Of a stretch of 64,000 nucleotides of DNA, positions 36,640 through 49,763 are shown piece by piece (the first letter of the stretch is position 1; every line of letters starts with the position of its first letter). The position numbers and the translations under genes were made by a program. The DNA is from Crambe crambe (Eukaryota; Porifera; Demospongiae; Poecilosclerida; Crambeidae): assembly GCA_963924555.1 (NCBI GenBank), contig OZ004584.1, forward strand, positions 8,439,753 through 8,503,752, in the 5' to 3' direction. The notes beneath the pieces are model-generated. The model searched no databases and was not told the DNA's origin. It worked only from the letters and a program-made list of their open reading frames with translations.

Positions 36640-36837
36640 CAACAAAATAGGAACTATAGTTCACTTTATGATTGAAGTCTTTCTCTGCATTGCTGTTGGG
36701 TCCATGCATCCTGTGAAAATAATAACAACAACATAACAATACATCATGTAGTTGTTAAGTTAGGAAGAACTTACAGAAGAAAATCAGTAGAGTCATCAAC
36801 ATTAAGTATACATTTCTTAACCAATACCAGGACTTGT
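36640..36837 (-). other. 3' tail exons, shortened copy
   Basis: Candidate exon 36775-36837 is 63 bases, 24 fewer than the sister copies, a frame-preserving loss. It is followed by the last-exon piece at about 36655-36713. Confidence 0.3.
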
Positions 36838-38264
36838 CTGTGGGTGAACAAAATCATAGTACCTGTGGTTTCATAACAAGACTTCTTATCGAGAGCAAAG
36901 GGGCAAGACTGTGATCACCATGGAGGGGGGTTTCCCAATGATTGTTCTGGGATTGTTTCTGGTGCGGTCTGAGTTTTAATGACTATAGGAACCCAACACA
37001 AGCACAAACATAAATATTGACTGTAGCTATAATTGCACTCACCCCCACTAGGGAGTGGACCAAGTGGTTTCTAACACACAACTAAGTTAACTGAGTACAA
37101 AAATATTCCTTCTAAATATCTAAATAAAAAGGTTATGAAGGGATGGCCTTAAATCTAGCTGGGTTGTGCTAAATACTGCAACTTCATATGAAGACAAGTC
37201 CCACAATTACCATAAACTTATTAATCAATTATGATGGGGAAGTCCCTAATTGATTGGCTGCTGGGAGTGGAGTGACATGAGAGTGGAGGTCATAATATTA
37301 AGAGAAGAAAGAAGTACCACTATGCTGTTAGTGGACATTCACAATGTGTGGTTACCTGATTGAGGTCCTCTCATATGTCCTCCACCATCAGTGCTAGGAG
37401 TACAGTGGGTGTGGCTAGAGGTAGAAGCCTCAAAGTGTCCTATACAACCAGTTATTAAAAGAATATTGTGATTGGTCATTGCTAGTCATGTGACATTACA
37501 ATTATAGTGCTCAAACTGACAATCCACAGTACTTGCATTTTATTAGTGATAATGGTCCTTTTTCAGTACAGAATGCAAATGCTCTCAGTCTGACACTTCA
37601 TGGTCTTGAAAAATGAGCTATTATGCTTCACACTTCAATTTCTACTTCATAAATATTTTACACTACACAGTGAGGACATCCCAAATCTATTGGTTGTTTC
37701 TAAGGCAACTCAGCTGGAACAATAAGGTAGGAGGTGGGCATGAAAAGGAAACAAACTATCATTAAATTTTATTCATTCCAGTTTCACTATAATAAACAAT
37801 TCTACTGCCTTTAAGCATTGTACCATTAGGGCAAGCAAAGAAAGCTGCTGGTTTTGAAAAATTGAGATTTTTTCTTAAAAATATGAATCAGGTAGGTAGG
37901 ACCCGAGAAATGACTAATCTACTCTATTTACTTACCAAAAACACCTCTGTTCTCCTCAGTGGGAAGGACCCTCTTAGTCCATCACAAACCCTTCTCTATG
38001 AATACACACTTGAACAACTCCCAATTGGTGAGGTGGACCCACTTCCTCTGGGTCTCCCCTATCCCACTCCAGCAACACCTGAAGATGAAGAGAGAAATGA
38101 GATTTAATCCTACGCAGAACACATGATAATACTCTGTCAAAACAGTCACCTTCTATGTACAATGGGCAGAACAATGGAATGGAACACCTTCTAAATCTCC
38201 CCCTATACACATATGTTATAAATGCATCATCAATGCAATGGAATCATCTCTTTTCTGTGTTCCA

Positions 38265-38496
38265 CTACCCATTGATCCACCACCACTACCCATTGATCCA
38301 CCACCACTACCTATTGATCTACCACCACTACCCATTGATCCACCACTACTACCCATTGATCTACCACCACTACCCATTGATCCACCACCACTACCCATTG
38401 ATCCACCACCACTACCCATTGATCCACCACCACTACCCATTGATCCACCACCACTACCCATTGATCCACCACCACTACCCATTGATCTACCACCCA
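38265..38496. repeat. 21-bp minisatellite (about 11 units)
   Basis: The repeat unit CCACTACCCATTGATCCACCA encodes PLPIDPP on the plus strand; third-unit variants carry CTACC. The frame stays open through the array and into NEVQLSLN. The paralogous array at 51188-51486 has about 14 more uniform units. Confidence 0.9.
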
Positions 38497-38747
38497 TTGA
38501 TTCACTTTCCAATGAGGTTCAACTCAGTTTGAATCATATTAATGAGACAGACTCACTTGTATGTGGGTGAGGACACTGTAGGAGAGAAGGGGCCCAGAAG
38601 CTCCTCCACTGACCGGCCAGCAGTGGTCAGCACCAGGCAGCTGCATCCCATCAGACTCATCCTGTAATGGCATAGACAAAATTAATGCATGCTCCTTCTG
38701 TGAGTACAAACAAACAAGTAAACCTGTTCAGAATACATACAGGCATT

Positions 38748-38750
<3 letters not shown>

Positions 38751-38799
<49 letters not shown>
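38751..38799. repeat. (CT)n microsatellite
   Basis: About 24 CT dinucleotides. The paralogous run at 51740-51768 is shorter. Confidence 0.9.
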
Positions 38800-38804
<5 letters not shown>

Positions 38805-40764
38805 TTCTCTGATAGCGTAATTAGCATTCCTCTTGCCCTGACATGCACTAACAAGAACCCACTCACACTTCAGAGAAAAAAATTAATTATGCAATCAGAA
38901 ACAACTACAGAGAAAGGACTGTAGAGTAAGGGAGGCACTAAAATTTAAAACAACACGACTTCATTGCTCCATTATAGAACCATCATCAATATGGCAGACC
39001 TTACATAGTACTATAGGATAGTGAATGGCCAACAACTATGGACCACCTTCAACACATCTGAGACTGATACACAATCTATTGGTTAAAAGATCGACCACAT
39101 GACCTGCCCTGGGGCCTGGGAGGTTAGGATCCTCATAATATGGTCCACACTGGTCAACCTTGGTCACTGGCAATTGATCAGAATTCATGTTAAGTTCTTC
39201 CCTCAAACATTTCTCCCTCCCTGAAGATTGAGCATTGATATTAGGGCACATTATTGGTGCATCAGAACTCCAAAAGAAGATGGATCATGCCAATATCAGT
39301 TCTGATATGGAACAATCCATCACTTTTATATCTGCTATACTGAAAGCGATGAGAAACGGCCTTCAAATTGAGACATGTGTTACAATAAAAAGAAATCTTA
39401 ATTTTAGCTCTCCTTCACAGCCCTCCTGTACGAGATCATCTTCCTTAATTATTAAAAGAGAAGATAAAGAATAGAAAAGAGGAAGAAGTGATCTGTGACC
39501 ATGGAGTGAGTGATGAGAGGTATCACATCATCAGACACACCCTTTACGATCATATCAAAGGGAAGTGTGATTTTGGACTACTGAGTGAAGTGTGCAATGC
39601 TTTGGTCACAACATATTTAGAGTTAAGGAGTCAAACATACAAAAAGTAAAAACAATCTCTGCCCGTCACATCTCAGCTCATGTATAAATATGTCCCCACC
39701 TCTTCCTTCACCCTTCTTCTTCAGTCCTGTGTCCACGAAAAACCAAAGGTAGGGTTCAATACAATCACATATATAGATTACCTTATGCAACCATGGACAG
39801 ACCTACCAGGTGACCAGCAACCACTAGTGAATGTGGCTACTGCAGCAGACATAGCCACTGTCCTTTCAAAGAATGGAGTTGCTACTATAAAAGGAGGCTA
39901 TGTAAATTTTGGTTTGATTTTATGTTGCAAGATCACTCTCTCTTGAGGAAAAACCATAACCTATTAAGGAACAGCCTCAAGTTTACACAACTGTTCCATC
40001 TTGGGCACACATAATTTTGGGGTATAGGTAATGATAACTTCCTGACTAGTTCTAAATATCAGTATGTTCCAGTCCATCTGTGACTGATCTTGATCTGGTC
40101 CAACTTAACATCCTAGATAAGTTACTTACTCTATACATGATTAACTGTGATGTCTAATGATGTCATGTTCCTCTCAATAAGTATTATACCACACCCCCAA
40201 ACACCCGACCCTTTGTCTCCATTCATGCAGGTCATCACACAATTACTACAGACCTGCCAATCAAGCTAACATGGGTCCTCCAAACAATCCCCCCCCACAC
40301 TCCCCCATCAAGTGCGTGTGCTGTGTGTGCCCCTAGTCCCGCAACGAGTCCAACCCTGATTCTTGCTCAGATACAAGGATATCATTCCCCTGTAAATTAG
40401 CTACATGAAAACTCCATACCTCCTCCATCACACTTCCAGTTCGTATTAGAATGGGCCGGGTCCGCGAGACTAACACTAACCTGCATAGATAATCATGGTG
40501 ACCAGATGGCAATTGGTATGGTCGGGCAAAGGGTTGCCACGAAGAAAGACTTGTATTGACGCCCGCGCGAAGCTTAATTGTGAATAAAAAATTAATAATA
40601 AGAAAATATTAATTCCTTTGTAAATCCATCCATTAAGAGTTTTGAAGTCCTACAGGACACACAATATCACAGTAGAATGAACAGTATCCACTTTCACTAT
40701 GTGCATAAAGACTCACCTATTGTAGCAAAATTAATGGTTGCACTTTCTAGTTCCAAGGACTTGA

Positions 40765-43700
40765 TCACTTATTCATGGTTGCTACAGGAGACAGACATCA
40801 GTAAACTACCCAGTAAACTAGCTAGTATAACACCTTACCTCTTGGGTGTGCTGTGGCTATCCTTTTGAACATTCCTCCATCAAGCTTCCTAACACCAGCT
40901 GCTAGTTGCCTCCAACTCGGTTTGCCATATTTGGCAGTGTTGTAATTCTGCTTCAACCACTCGGTAATGACATCAAACAGGCACCTGCTACAATTTCCAG
41001 AGTTATTCCTGCGGATGACCTCAATGGCACTGGTCTTCAGTCTGAGGTAAGTAGCAAGGGTGTCCCAACTGGCCGCCAAGTCCTCCACTTCATCCATCAC
41101 ATCTGCTATGTCTTCAGGATCTATTATCAATGCAACATTGACTCATTGTAAGTTTGAGGGAGATCTGATGACTCACCTAGTTCAGAATCATCTATCGTTT
41201 CAAGAACTTGTTTCCACTCGGTTCCATTGGTTGCTGGGAGTGGAGTAACATGAGAGTGGAGACCTAGAAATAATTAAGAATGAAATTATGTTGCAAGGAG
41301 ACAAGGAATTGTTTGCACTACCAGTACTGACCAGACTGAGGTGAGATAGGTCCACTTGTACCCTCTCCACTACTTTCAGTCAGAGGCTACAATGAAATAA
41401 GATATGCAATATGTTTACCAGTTATAACACGAGACTCATTATGAATATTGTAACGTCGGATTATCTTGGTCACTTTAGACTATATATCATGCTCACTAAG
41501 GTTCTCTACTCTATATAATGCACACCAAATCCTTACATCACGACTTCAGGGCAAAGTACTTGCTACAATTTACTTACTTTTCCAAACCAAACCAAATGCT
41601 GACTTTGCATATAAACTGGATCAGGTTCTTCGGGATTCTTGAGGCAGTCCATTATGTGAGGACAAGTCTCTTCACTGTCAACAACGCACAAGTGGTCTCT
41701 TCCAGGGTGGGAGGGACATTCAAAGGAGAGTTGGTAGCTCACAGAAAAGGCATAGTTCATATGAAAGGTGACTGTCTTCAGTGTATGCTCAATGATCTCT
41801 CTGATGGCATGACACACCTCGTGTGTTGGGGTCTTGGTGATCGGTAGTCTCTTGATGGATACCTCGTAGTACTTTGGTTGGGAGATGAGGGTGATGGTGT
41901 CACGATCAGCTCCGAATCGAAACTGCACTCGGTTCTTCTTGATGCCTTCCTTGATCAACTTGAGTTTGTGTGAGCTCTGCCCAACTAAGTTGGCAATGGT
42001 GGCAGGAAAGACCCCAAGGGGTACAAAACCACATTCGTATCGAATCAAGAGAGAGGCAGGAAGGAGTTGGTTGGAATCAAATTTTCGAAAGTCATTCAGT
42101 TCTTCACTGCTCACATTCTCAAGGACACAGGGCATCAGGTAGACCTTTGAACTCTGTGAAGGGTCAGACTGGACTATGGGAGCTATGATGTTGAGGTATT
42201 CCAGCAGCTTCACCAGTTGGCCCAGGGGTATATAATCTCCTGAAATACCAATAATACTTCCTCTGATATCTTCCAGGGAGAACTGTCCTGTTTTCCTAAA
42301 CCTCTCAGAGGCAGCCACGCCCATTCGACCGAACTTAAAAGCATTGATGATCAGATTGGTCACGCTATCAAAAACAATTTGAATGTTACAAATGACTGTT
42401 TCTTTTAACTCAGGTAGGTTGGGGAAGTACATCAGGACTCCGGCATGGTGGTGGAGGAACCACAGAGCTGTCTTTGTATCAGCAGCTGTCATGCCTAGCC
42501 TCTCAGCAAGTTGCAGGCAACTCTGCAGACTGGATATTCTCTTGTCTCTCTTTCGCAGGCAGAGACTCAGCATCAGCCATGCAGCTGGGATGCGAAGCTT
42601 CTTGAAGTGCTTCTGCAAACCTTTCTGGAGAAAGGTACGAATCTCTCTGATTTCGTCTGCTCCCCCCATCATGTTGTCTATGGGGAGTACCATCCTGCCT
42701 TCAGAGGAAAATTGGACCAGATCGTCCCTGAAGAAATCGGTAGATCGAATCGTACGTTGTAATTTTTCATCAAATTCGTCGATCTCCTCTTCAGACACTT
42801 TATCTTTATGTGTCCCGATTATGTATGCAACAGATTTAGAAGAAGCTAAAAGCTCGTCCAATTTGGAATCAGAGGCCCCTTCGTTACTCTCTTGTGAGCT
42901 GTATGACTTGAAGCAAGCAATACTGGATAGAACTGAGAGAAGGACTTCTTCCACAGTATAGGTGGACTCGACTGGCAAGGTGGACTCACCTGATGGACTG
43001 AGGAAGGAGATAGTGTAACTTTTCTGGAGGTCATCGATCAACTTACAAAATAAAAGGTAAGGACCGATGGCGAGTGCTGGGAGCATGTCCATCAGCTCGG
43101 GATGGCCCCCTGTGTCTTCCATGTTCAGTAGTGCTGCATCCTTGAAGAGCTGCTTCATATGACTCCAATTCTTGGCACTCATGGCACTACGGAACAAGTC
43201 GGCCATTTCCTCCACGTCAGAGAGTAGAGTACCACTACCTCTAAGTCTTTCCATCAGTGGTGGAGGGTTGGATAAATGATTAGACTTTTTCTCAGAAGAA
43301 GGTACCTCTGGTGACTTAAGATTGGTGTTGGAAAGTTCGGTCCTATGTATTTCTTGAGTAGAAGGTGTTTCATCATGAATGGTGGACCCATCACTCACAC
43401 TTTCTTCATTGGAGTTGATACTGGACGTTTTCTGTTGAAATATCTGCTGATAGAAGAACTGCAGGAACATGTGTGCCTCGTCTGTGAGGTTTTCAGCTGC
43501 TAACCAATCTGTTTGTGTCACCATGGCTGTAGTGCAGGAGAGGTTCCTGATGATCACTCGTCCTGACTCAACTGCACCCGTACTAGGCTGCTCTGCCTCT
43601 CCAGCTGAAGCGATGTCTGTGATCTCTCCAGTCAGGCGGCGACGGGTCGTTGTCTTTCCCAAACGAGGACCTCCAACGAAAGCCATTTTGACAAAGAGCA

Positions 43701-46700
43701 TTTCTATGGATTCTTGTGTAGCAAGGATTCGGCGGTATGCATTCAAGCAGTCAGTTTTGCCTGAGGGGATAAGAGAAATACATTCTAAAACAGATGTGCT
43801 ACAGCTCGAATGAGAAGAGTACTTTGAAGCAGTATTCTAAATAATGCACATCTGGCAGTGGGGGTGGGTGGGCCAGGGGGATTTACTTTCTCCCTTACTA
43901 GAACTTTGCCTCTCCATGGGACCTTGCTGTGTAGAGTGTATTCCAAAGGGTCGAGGTAAGAGATATTGTTTTCTAGATGAAGGTCTGGGAATTGGATGAT
44001 ACTTTGTATGGAATCTCTACTCACCAGTGAGGTAGTCTTCAATCTGCACACTCAGTTCAATCAGTTCAAGTTTCTTCAATACATTAAAGAGAGAAGTCCA
44101 GGTTGGAGGAAGACGACTCTTTCCTGGAGATTTCCATTGGCTGATCACAATTTCAACAGCTTTAGAACTATCAGACGGAAGTTGATGCCAGACAGTCCTG
44201 ATCCCAGCAGCTTGTATCAGTTTAGTGTGGACCTTTGCCAGTGACGTGACCACCTGGATTCCTACTCCCTCCAGTCTAGAGAGAGCACTCATGCTGAATC
44301 GACTCTCGGGGTTGAATGGGGTCACTGGGAATGGGATAAATCATAAATCAGTTAAATTGGGACCTCCAGAGTATTTAAGAATTGTTGGGATAGACCATTT
44401 TGATCTTGTGATACTATTACATCATCATGACATAATCAATTATTTGGACAGAATTCAGTAGTCACCTTTCAATGATGCCTTGAACACCCTGTTACTCTTT
44501 CTAGATACACCCCATCCCCCTAACACCACCAATTCTCCTGTGGGGAGGACAATAGTAGCAGTTCTACGTGACTTTATAGGCACATTCCCCACATGTAACC
44601 AGGAGAGGGTGTGGGGGGAGTAGGCACAGATCTCAGAGGAATGGACACCACTAAGCCATCCTCCAGTAGATATCAGCTGATTTGCAAATGATGAAGGAGA
44701 GGAAAGTTCTAGATGAGTCTGTAACTCACTCCACAAACCACTGGAGTGCGACATTTCTTGAGTATAGTTTTCATTAAGGAGTGACTCCAACTTGCAGTGA
44801 AATACTGAGGGACCCTGTTCATAGCCACCCATCAAATACAGTCTTCCTTTATGGAGAGTGGATTTCAAACAACTGCATGTTTTAGGTAGAGGTTGAACAG
44901 ACAACCACTCATTGTCTTTGAGTATCTCCACTACATTCATAAAACCCCCTTTAAAACCACCTGATACCACCAAACATTCGGGACTTCCAGTGTTCAATGC
45001 TGATGAATAAAGACGACTAGTTGGCATTGGTGGCAGTGATGGTTCCCAGTTCGTTCCTCCTTTAAGTGTCCATAGTTTATTTGTAGCCATATGAGTATCA
45101 GGTTCCTCTCCACCAACAAGCACCACCTGAGAGTGGTAGGTGGTGAGGCCATAAAAACGGGTGGGTGTGGTCACTTGTGACCATGAGTTCAAATCAGTGG
45201 AGGAGATAAACAGTGGGGCTTCACTTTCCCATGATGATGTGATCCCTCCTACATATATCTGGTCCTGCAGTAGCACACATTGGGCATCACACATACCCAC
45301 TTGTATTCGAGTGCACTTCACTGGTAGTGGAGTGCACTCTGCCCAGTCAAGTGAGGCTAGGGGGTGGAGGATGTCAACCTGTAGAGGTATAGTAGAGAAT
45401 AGTTACCTTGCACACATGCACAACAGGGGGTCGTCTTTGACATAATGGAGGGACAGAATAGAAGGCCTGCACATGGAGGTGTGTCACATAAAAGGGGCGT
45501 GGTTGTCTGCCATCTTAGATAGCAGAGAATGTATAGACTCATTGCAGTTTCAGTAACATTATTGGACTTGTCTGTATATTACCAGCACACCACCACCATG
45601 TTGGAGGTAGTCTCCTGCCCCTTCTCCATGAGACTACAGTGGAACCTCCCAATAATGGACACTCCAAATAAAGAGCACCTCTCGGTAAAGGACACTAATA
45701 ATTGTTGCTGTCCCACCATAGTACTTTGTGTATTAAATGACCTCTGAATACATTTAATGGTGCACTGTATGTAGTAACCCACCATGTCCACTTTTGTATG
45801 CCCTCAAAATTGTACAGACATCTTTGAAGTGACGTGCATGGTCACAGATGTGATTGTTACAGTCATTGGTTATATTTGACCTTGAAAGTTCACAGTGCAA
45901 TGTACGGTGCAATACAGATGTGTCAGGCTTTGGCATAATATGCTGGCATAATTTTGGGGTAGGTTCTAGCAGGTTTTAAATTTTGGTTACCGTATACGAG
46001 TTAATTTTGGCGGGAGTTTTATTTGGCGTTTATACCAAGGAAGGCTTTTGGCGGACATTTGTGTGGAAAAAGCTGGAATATGAGAGAGATAAAGGTAATT
46101 CTTATTAACTGATGAAGAGATTAGTACATGGCGGAAAACCATGCCCCTTTTATATGACACACCCCCTGCTCCTTGCACAGGCTCTCCATTCTTCAGAGCT
46201 GGATCCAGGGATGGTTGCAATCCTTCTTTTATTCCCAAGCTAGGCCTGTAGCTAAAATGGTGCATGTAGTGCCCCAGAATTTTTGACCACGCCCACTTAG
46301 CCTAGCCATGTCCATTTTTACTTGATTATTAATCTCGTGTTTCTGTTTGCCCTCAAAATTGTGTGCATTGCATTAGCTACAGCTACACTCAATCTCCAAG
46401 AGACATCTTTGAAGTGATGTTGGGCATGGTCACAGGTGTGATTGTTAAAGGGAATAAGAGTTAGTATGGCAGGGGTGGCACAACAGGTGCTGCTGATACG
46501 GTACCACTTTTATAACTGGTCAGGAAGAACCATAGCAGTTCTACAGTGCATGGACTACAGGCTTGCTATGTTAATTGGAAAATGCACAAGACAATAATAT
46601 CACTTACACACCCTCACTAAAGCTATGACAGTTTGTTTCATGTAAGAATAACAGACACAACATTTTGGAAATTTATTTTTCTTTCCCTTTCTTTAAAAAG

Positions 46701-47837
46701 TATTAAAATTAAGATGAAATAATCATACTGAGTTTTTCAAGGCTAGAGGCGCACCACATTTCAAGTGGTTGTGCCACCCCTGTATGCACTAATGTGTGGC
46801 CAAAGTACAGTACGTTGGAATTTTGGGTAATGATCACCAAAATAATGCTCATCCAGCATGACCACCATGAGGTCAGACTCACTCACTCTAAGGTCAGAGT
46901 TCAAACATGCACACCATAAAGCTCAAGCATTGAAATTTTAGTTGGCTGATCTAGTGAGCTCTAACCAAGGATACAATTTGGAGGGGGTGGGACCCTCCAT
47001 ACCACGGAGAAAATTCACTAGGGTAAAATGGGGTAATTCTGGTCACTCTTCATGACTGCTATTGTTTAGTCCATCGAAATCCAGAAGTTAAGCTTTTTCT
47101 CAGACAGCACCACAGTAATACAATTTATCCTCCAAAAAGATAGAGTGCAGGTTGAAATAATGTAGAATTAAAAACAATTTAAAGTGTGCAGCTAATAAAT
47201 TGACAAGATCAAATTTATGGGGTAATTCCAGTCGGCTTACAGTTAAAACTGTATAAAAGATTTATGAGGTTGAATTATTATTTGCACCTGTTCAGTTGTA
47301 ACTAAGTTCTATCAACCATTTGCAATGATTTAGATGATGAATTCATGTCAATTCCTGGCCTCTTTGCCCAGAACCTTGAGAGTTACTTCTCTGACAGTTC
47401 CAGACAAAGGTTAAAACCTAATATTTGCAAAATGTTTATTCACACACAATCGGTAAGGGGTCTGGTTTGAGACTAGTCTACTTACTAGGTCCTAGTGGCA
47501 ATATTTCCTGTGTCTGATCTTTAGCTACAAACTAAGTGTAGTTAATATAAAATTCTGAAGTCTTGACTAGTGAATAGGACCCCTACCCTGAGTCCAACTA
47601 TTCTATAGATCCCATAGATGTCAAATACACACTCTCTTTGGATGGCAGCAAGACAATGTTAAATACATGAAAGTAGTTAGTCTCGCCTAGCCTTTCCTTT
47701 TTGTCTGGCTAGGCTAGCATCATGTGATGCTTTAGAGTGATTCTTGCACTTAGGCATTGGCACAATCAACAGACCAGTTTAACAACTAGTAAATTTAGCT
47801 AGCTAGCTTTTATCCATACCTTCCCCTGTCCCTCCAT
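40765..47837 (-). CDS. G6: Kelch - death-like - Roc/COR GTPase - type 2 death domain gene
   Basis: Exons: first 47820-47837 (MEGQGK), Kelch 44466-45378, death-like 44025-44324, GTPase 41578-43760 (727 codons), linker 41332-41386 (PLTESSGEGTSGP, also 55 bp), merged linker 41177-41263, death domain 40839-41120, last 40765-40781 (ATMNK, TGA). Every junction keeps frame. The C-terminal domain is a different death-domain type (ASWDTLATYLRL ... WLKQNYN ... GKPSWRQLAAGV) from that of G2, G3 and G5. The 87-bp exon 41177-41263 equals two separate exons of G7 joined with loss of the intron. No type 1 death domain is present downstream, so this unit appears committed to type 2. GTPase motifs GGPRLGKT, DTGGHPEL, GTHKDKV are intact. 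Confidence 0.85.
45635..45748. mobile_element. MITE, TACAGTGGA-ended, truncated
   Basis: The left half of the MITE is present; the right end is replaced after CTCTGAATAC. This marks a deletion or recombination point in the first intron of G6. Confidence 0.65.
45749..47819 (-). other. 5' intron of G6, rearranged
   Basis: Partial match to the 5' introns of the other units, broken by insertions: a one-ended MITE fragment beginning TTACCGTATACGAGTTAATT at 45988 and a hAT-like element at 46470-46781. Sequence from about 46980 to 47700 shows no supported gene. Confidence 0.45.
46470..46781. mobile_element. hAT-like MITE
   Basis: The ends are CAGGGGTGGCACAAC and its inverted copy GTTGTGCCACCCCTG. 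The paralogous empty site near 20.98 kb reads GTTAGTATGCACT, so this is an insertion. TATG occurs at both flanks; the target duplication is imperfect. Confidence 0.7.
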
Positions 47838-47889
47838 CAGATTCTTCCTCGATCTTTCATTATAACTCCAGATCGCTTCTTTCCCATCA

Positions 47890-47935
47890 ACCAAATATCA
47901 CGTGGACTACTTTGAGCATGCGCATTGAAAAAAGA
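47890..47935 (-). promoter_or_regulatory. promoter block of G6
   Basis: NRF1-like GCATGCGCA (about 47916-47924) and CACGTG (47899-47904) are conserved; the spacer has changed (GGACTAC) and the TATA-like element is weaker (ATATTTGG on the minus strand). Confidence 0.5.
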
Positions 47936-48001
47936 TAGATTGTACTTTGACCTTTCTACTGTGTGGGGGTAGTGCAATTACAGAGGCAACAGAATAGGAA
48001 A

Positions 48002-48351
48002 CTATAGTTCACTTTTACGATTGCAGTCTTTCTCGCTCCACTTCATGTCTTTGATGAGTTCATGATAATCGGCTTTCTCCAAGCAGCTAATGAATGTTTG
48101 CAGCAACACTGGCTGCAATCCTTTGCCTTTTATCCATTGGATGAACACTTCATTCAATACGTTGACTACCGTTGATCTGTCCTTCTTTATGATTTTCATC
48201 TTGTCACCTGTATCATCTTCCAAGAGGCATATAACAAATTTCTCGTAGTCTGCCATTGCTGAAGCAAAGTCTATGGCTTTTCCAGTACAGGTGGGGAAGT
48301 GTCTGAGATCAAATAATTTTGGCTTGCCATCTGCAGTCATTTGAATAAGAG
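48002..48351 (-). CDS. orphan death-fold exon (type 4)
   Basis: A minus-strand open frame after a CATAG acceptor (48352-48353), ending NRKSEL and TAG. It encodes about 115 residues with alternating helices: ADYEKFVICLLEDD ... VLNEVFIQWIKGKG ... LLQTFISCLEKADYHELIKDM, a death-fold pattern different from types 1-3. The tail NRKSEL is shared with the short last exons at the same place in other units, so this exon looks like the fuller ancestral 3' end there. It sits between the 3' end of G7 (near 49.6 kb) and the promoter of G6, about 100 bases from the latter. Confidence 0.5.
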
Positions 48352-48744
48352 CTATGAATTACATGTGACTTATGTAGTTCTTGCTCTCTATCATCACATA
48401 ATTATTACTAGTTAGGCCATACCAATTTGATTATATGTTTCGCGGGCCCTACCTACCCAATTTTTTCACAAGTTTGAAATGAAAATGATAGTTTAGGGTC
48501 AAAGGTTAAGCCCTTGCCAACTCTCACCTGTCACCCAAAACGGCAAATATAGCTTGGCTCGTGACAGCTAAGTGAGCCAAACAACCTTCCACTAGGCAGG
48601 TGAACAAAAAACCCAAACTCACTCACCAAAGAGTAAATTTTTAATTAATTCATGTTATCATGATAATGAGAATCATCATCATTTTCATTTCTACCTACCG
48701 ACCCAATATCAAGAGCCAGTTCACCCGTGAAACAAAATCAAATA

Positions 48745-49257
48745 CTGTATAGCTGAAAAATTTCGAGGCTTATAATTTTTGTGATTTTCGTGAATGAATT
48801 GGGAATCATGTAAATTTATTCACGAAAAAAAAGATGCACGTGCACGCGTATTAAATTTGCTTTCCATATCGATAGACGCGACGCGACCACTATTGCTCAT
48901 ACATTATATTTTATATTCAAGTATTTGAAGCCCTTCCACCTCCAAAAGGACCGCTGGCCTTGAAAATACCTTCGTCATCAATACAGGCAGCGAACATAAA
49001 AGTAGAAGAAGCTTTATTATCCTTGGAGTCGTCGACAGCAGCTGGCAATAAAAAAACGTGGTTCATATCTCCCACGGAGAAAGTGAAGATCGGGAATTAC
49101 GCTCTTCAGCATGGATATACAGTTGCACTGAGACACTATAGAAAAGATTTTCCTGCCATTTGTTGAGTTCACGAAAAAATTTTCACGGAAATTTTTCTGG
49201 AGATAGAATTGACTGAATCACGAAACTTTTAAGCCTCGAAATTATCCAACTATATGG
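48745..49257. mobile_element. Tc1/mariner (pogo-like) deletion derivative
   Basis: The ends read CTGTATAGCTG..ATTTCGAGGCTTA and the inverted CCATATAGTTGGATAATTTCGAGGCTTA, with TA on both sides. The internal plus frame 48960-49166 contains FISPTEKVKIGNYALQHGY, resembling the N-terminal helix-turn-helix of pogo/Tigger-type transposases, then stops. This is a non-autonomous remnant of a coding element. Confidence 0.65.
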
Positions 49258-49676
49258 TAGGTATGGCCCTAGAACAGTGAGGAGTGAAATGATCTGATAA
49301 AATGTCAGACCATGGAAAGAGTTGATCAGCCATATATTATGATATGGCCTTTAATATGAGGTCAGACCAAAGCAAATCTTGATCAGACATTTGACCTTTT
49401 GACCCGGTAAATGGCCTATGGCAGACTGTTAAAATCCTCACCGCTAGAATGGGTTGCATGGATACAAAATGTTGTGCATTATTTAGAATTTCAGTCATTG
49501 AATAAGGTCCATATGAGATTGGGTTACTGTATCCCTAAGGAAATCATGCTAAACTCACTCAGTTTGTTAGGTGATGCTGGGAACACTGCATTGCCATTGG
49601 GTCCATGGATCCCTGTGAAAACCATAACAACAACATAACAATACATCATGTAGTTGTTAAGTTAGGAAGAACTTAC
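49258..49676 (-). other. 3' flank of G7
   Basis: Holds a degraded last-exon piece (ending near 49614, after TTTTCACAG, GGATCCATGGACCC) like those at 23392 and 62471. No other gene. Confidence 0.4.
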
Positions 49677-49763
49677 AGAAGAAACCAAACATCATAGTGG
49701 AGAAAATCAGTAGAGCCATCAGCATTAAGCATACACATTTTCTTGACCAATACCAGGACTTGT
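49677..49763 (-). other. 3' tail exon, copy C
   Basis: An 87-base candidate exon with intact acceptor and GTAAGTTC donor. Both the soluble and hydrophobic frames are open. Confidence 0.3.

Larger units (their letters stand above)
37080..40760. repeat. large duplicated block, left copy
   Basis: Collinear with about 50010-53720 at a distance of about 12.97 kb, with few substitutions and small indels. It holds several short conserved open frames (37862-38107 +, 38238-38570 +, 39235-39474 +, 39680-39946 + and the minus-strand 38585-38660 CLVLTTAGRSVEELLG), a degenerate Ser/Thr cassette near 37.35-37.43 kb, a minisatellite and a CT run. None of these frames is recognised; they could be exons of one unknown gene or of a transposon. 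At 38638 this copy has one C fewer than the other, which changes the minus frame. Confidence 0.6.

Noticed and set aside
38265..38496. Regular short repeats reminiscent of a CRISPR array
   Set aside because: Units are contiguous 21-mers without spacers, in a eukaryotic context.
38216..38512. Gly/Ser-rich open frame GSMGSGGG on the minus strand, and its counterpart at 51142-51501
   Set aside because: It is the reverse reading of the 21-bp minisatellite; open length follows from the repeat unit, not from coding.
45357..45542. ATG exon MSKTTPCC upstream of the G6 Kelch exon as the true start
   Set aside because: Its donor leaves phase 1 while the Kelch exon enters in phase 0; the 18-nt first exon far upstream fits instead. 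It may be 5' UTR.
46471..46780. Possible structured RNA from the paired GGGGTGGCACAAC ends
   Set aside because: Explained by terminal inverted repeats of a MITE with an identifiable empty site.
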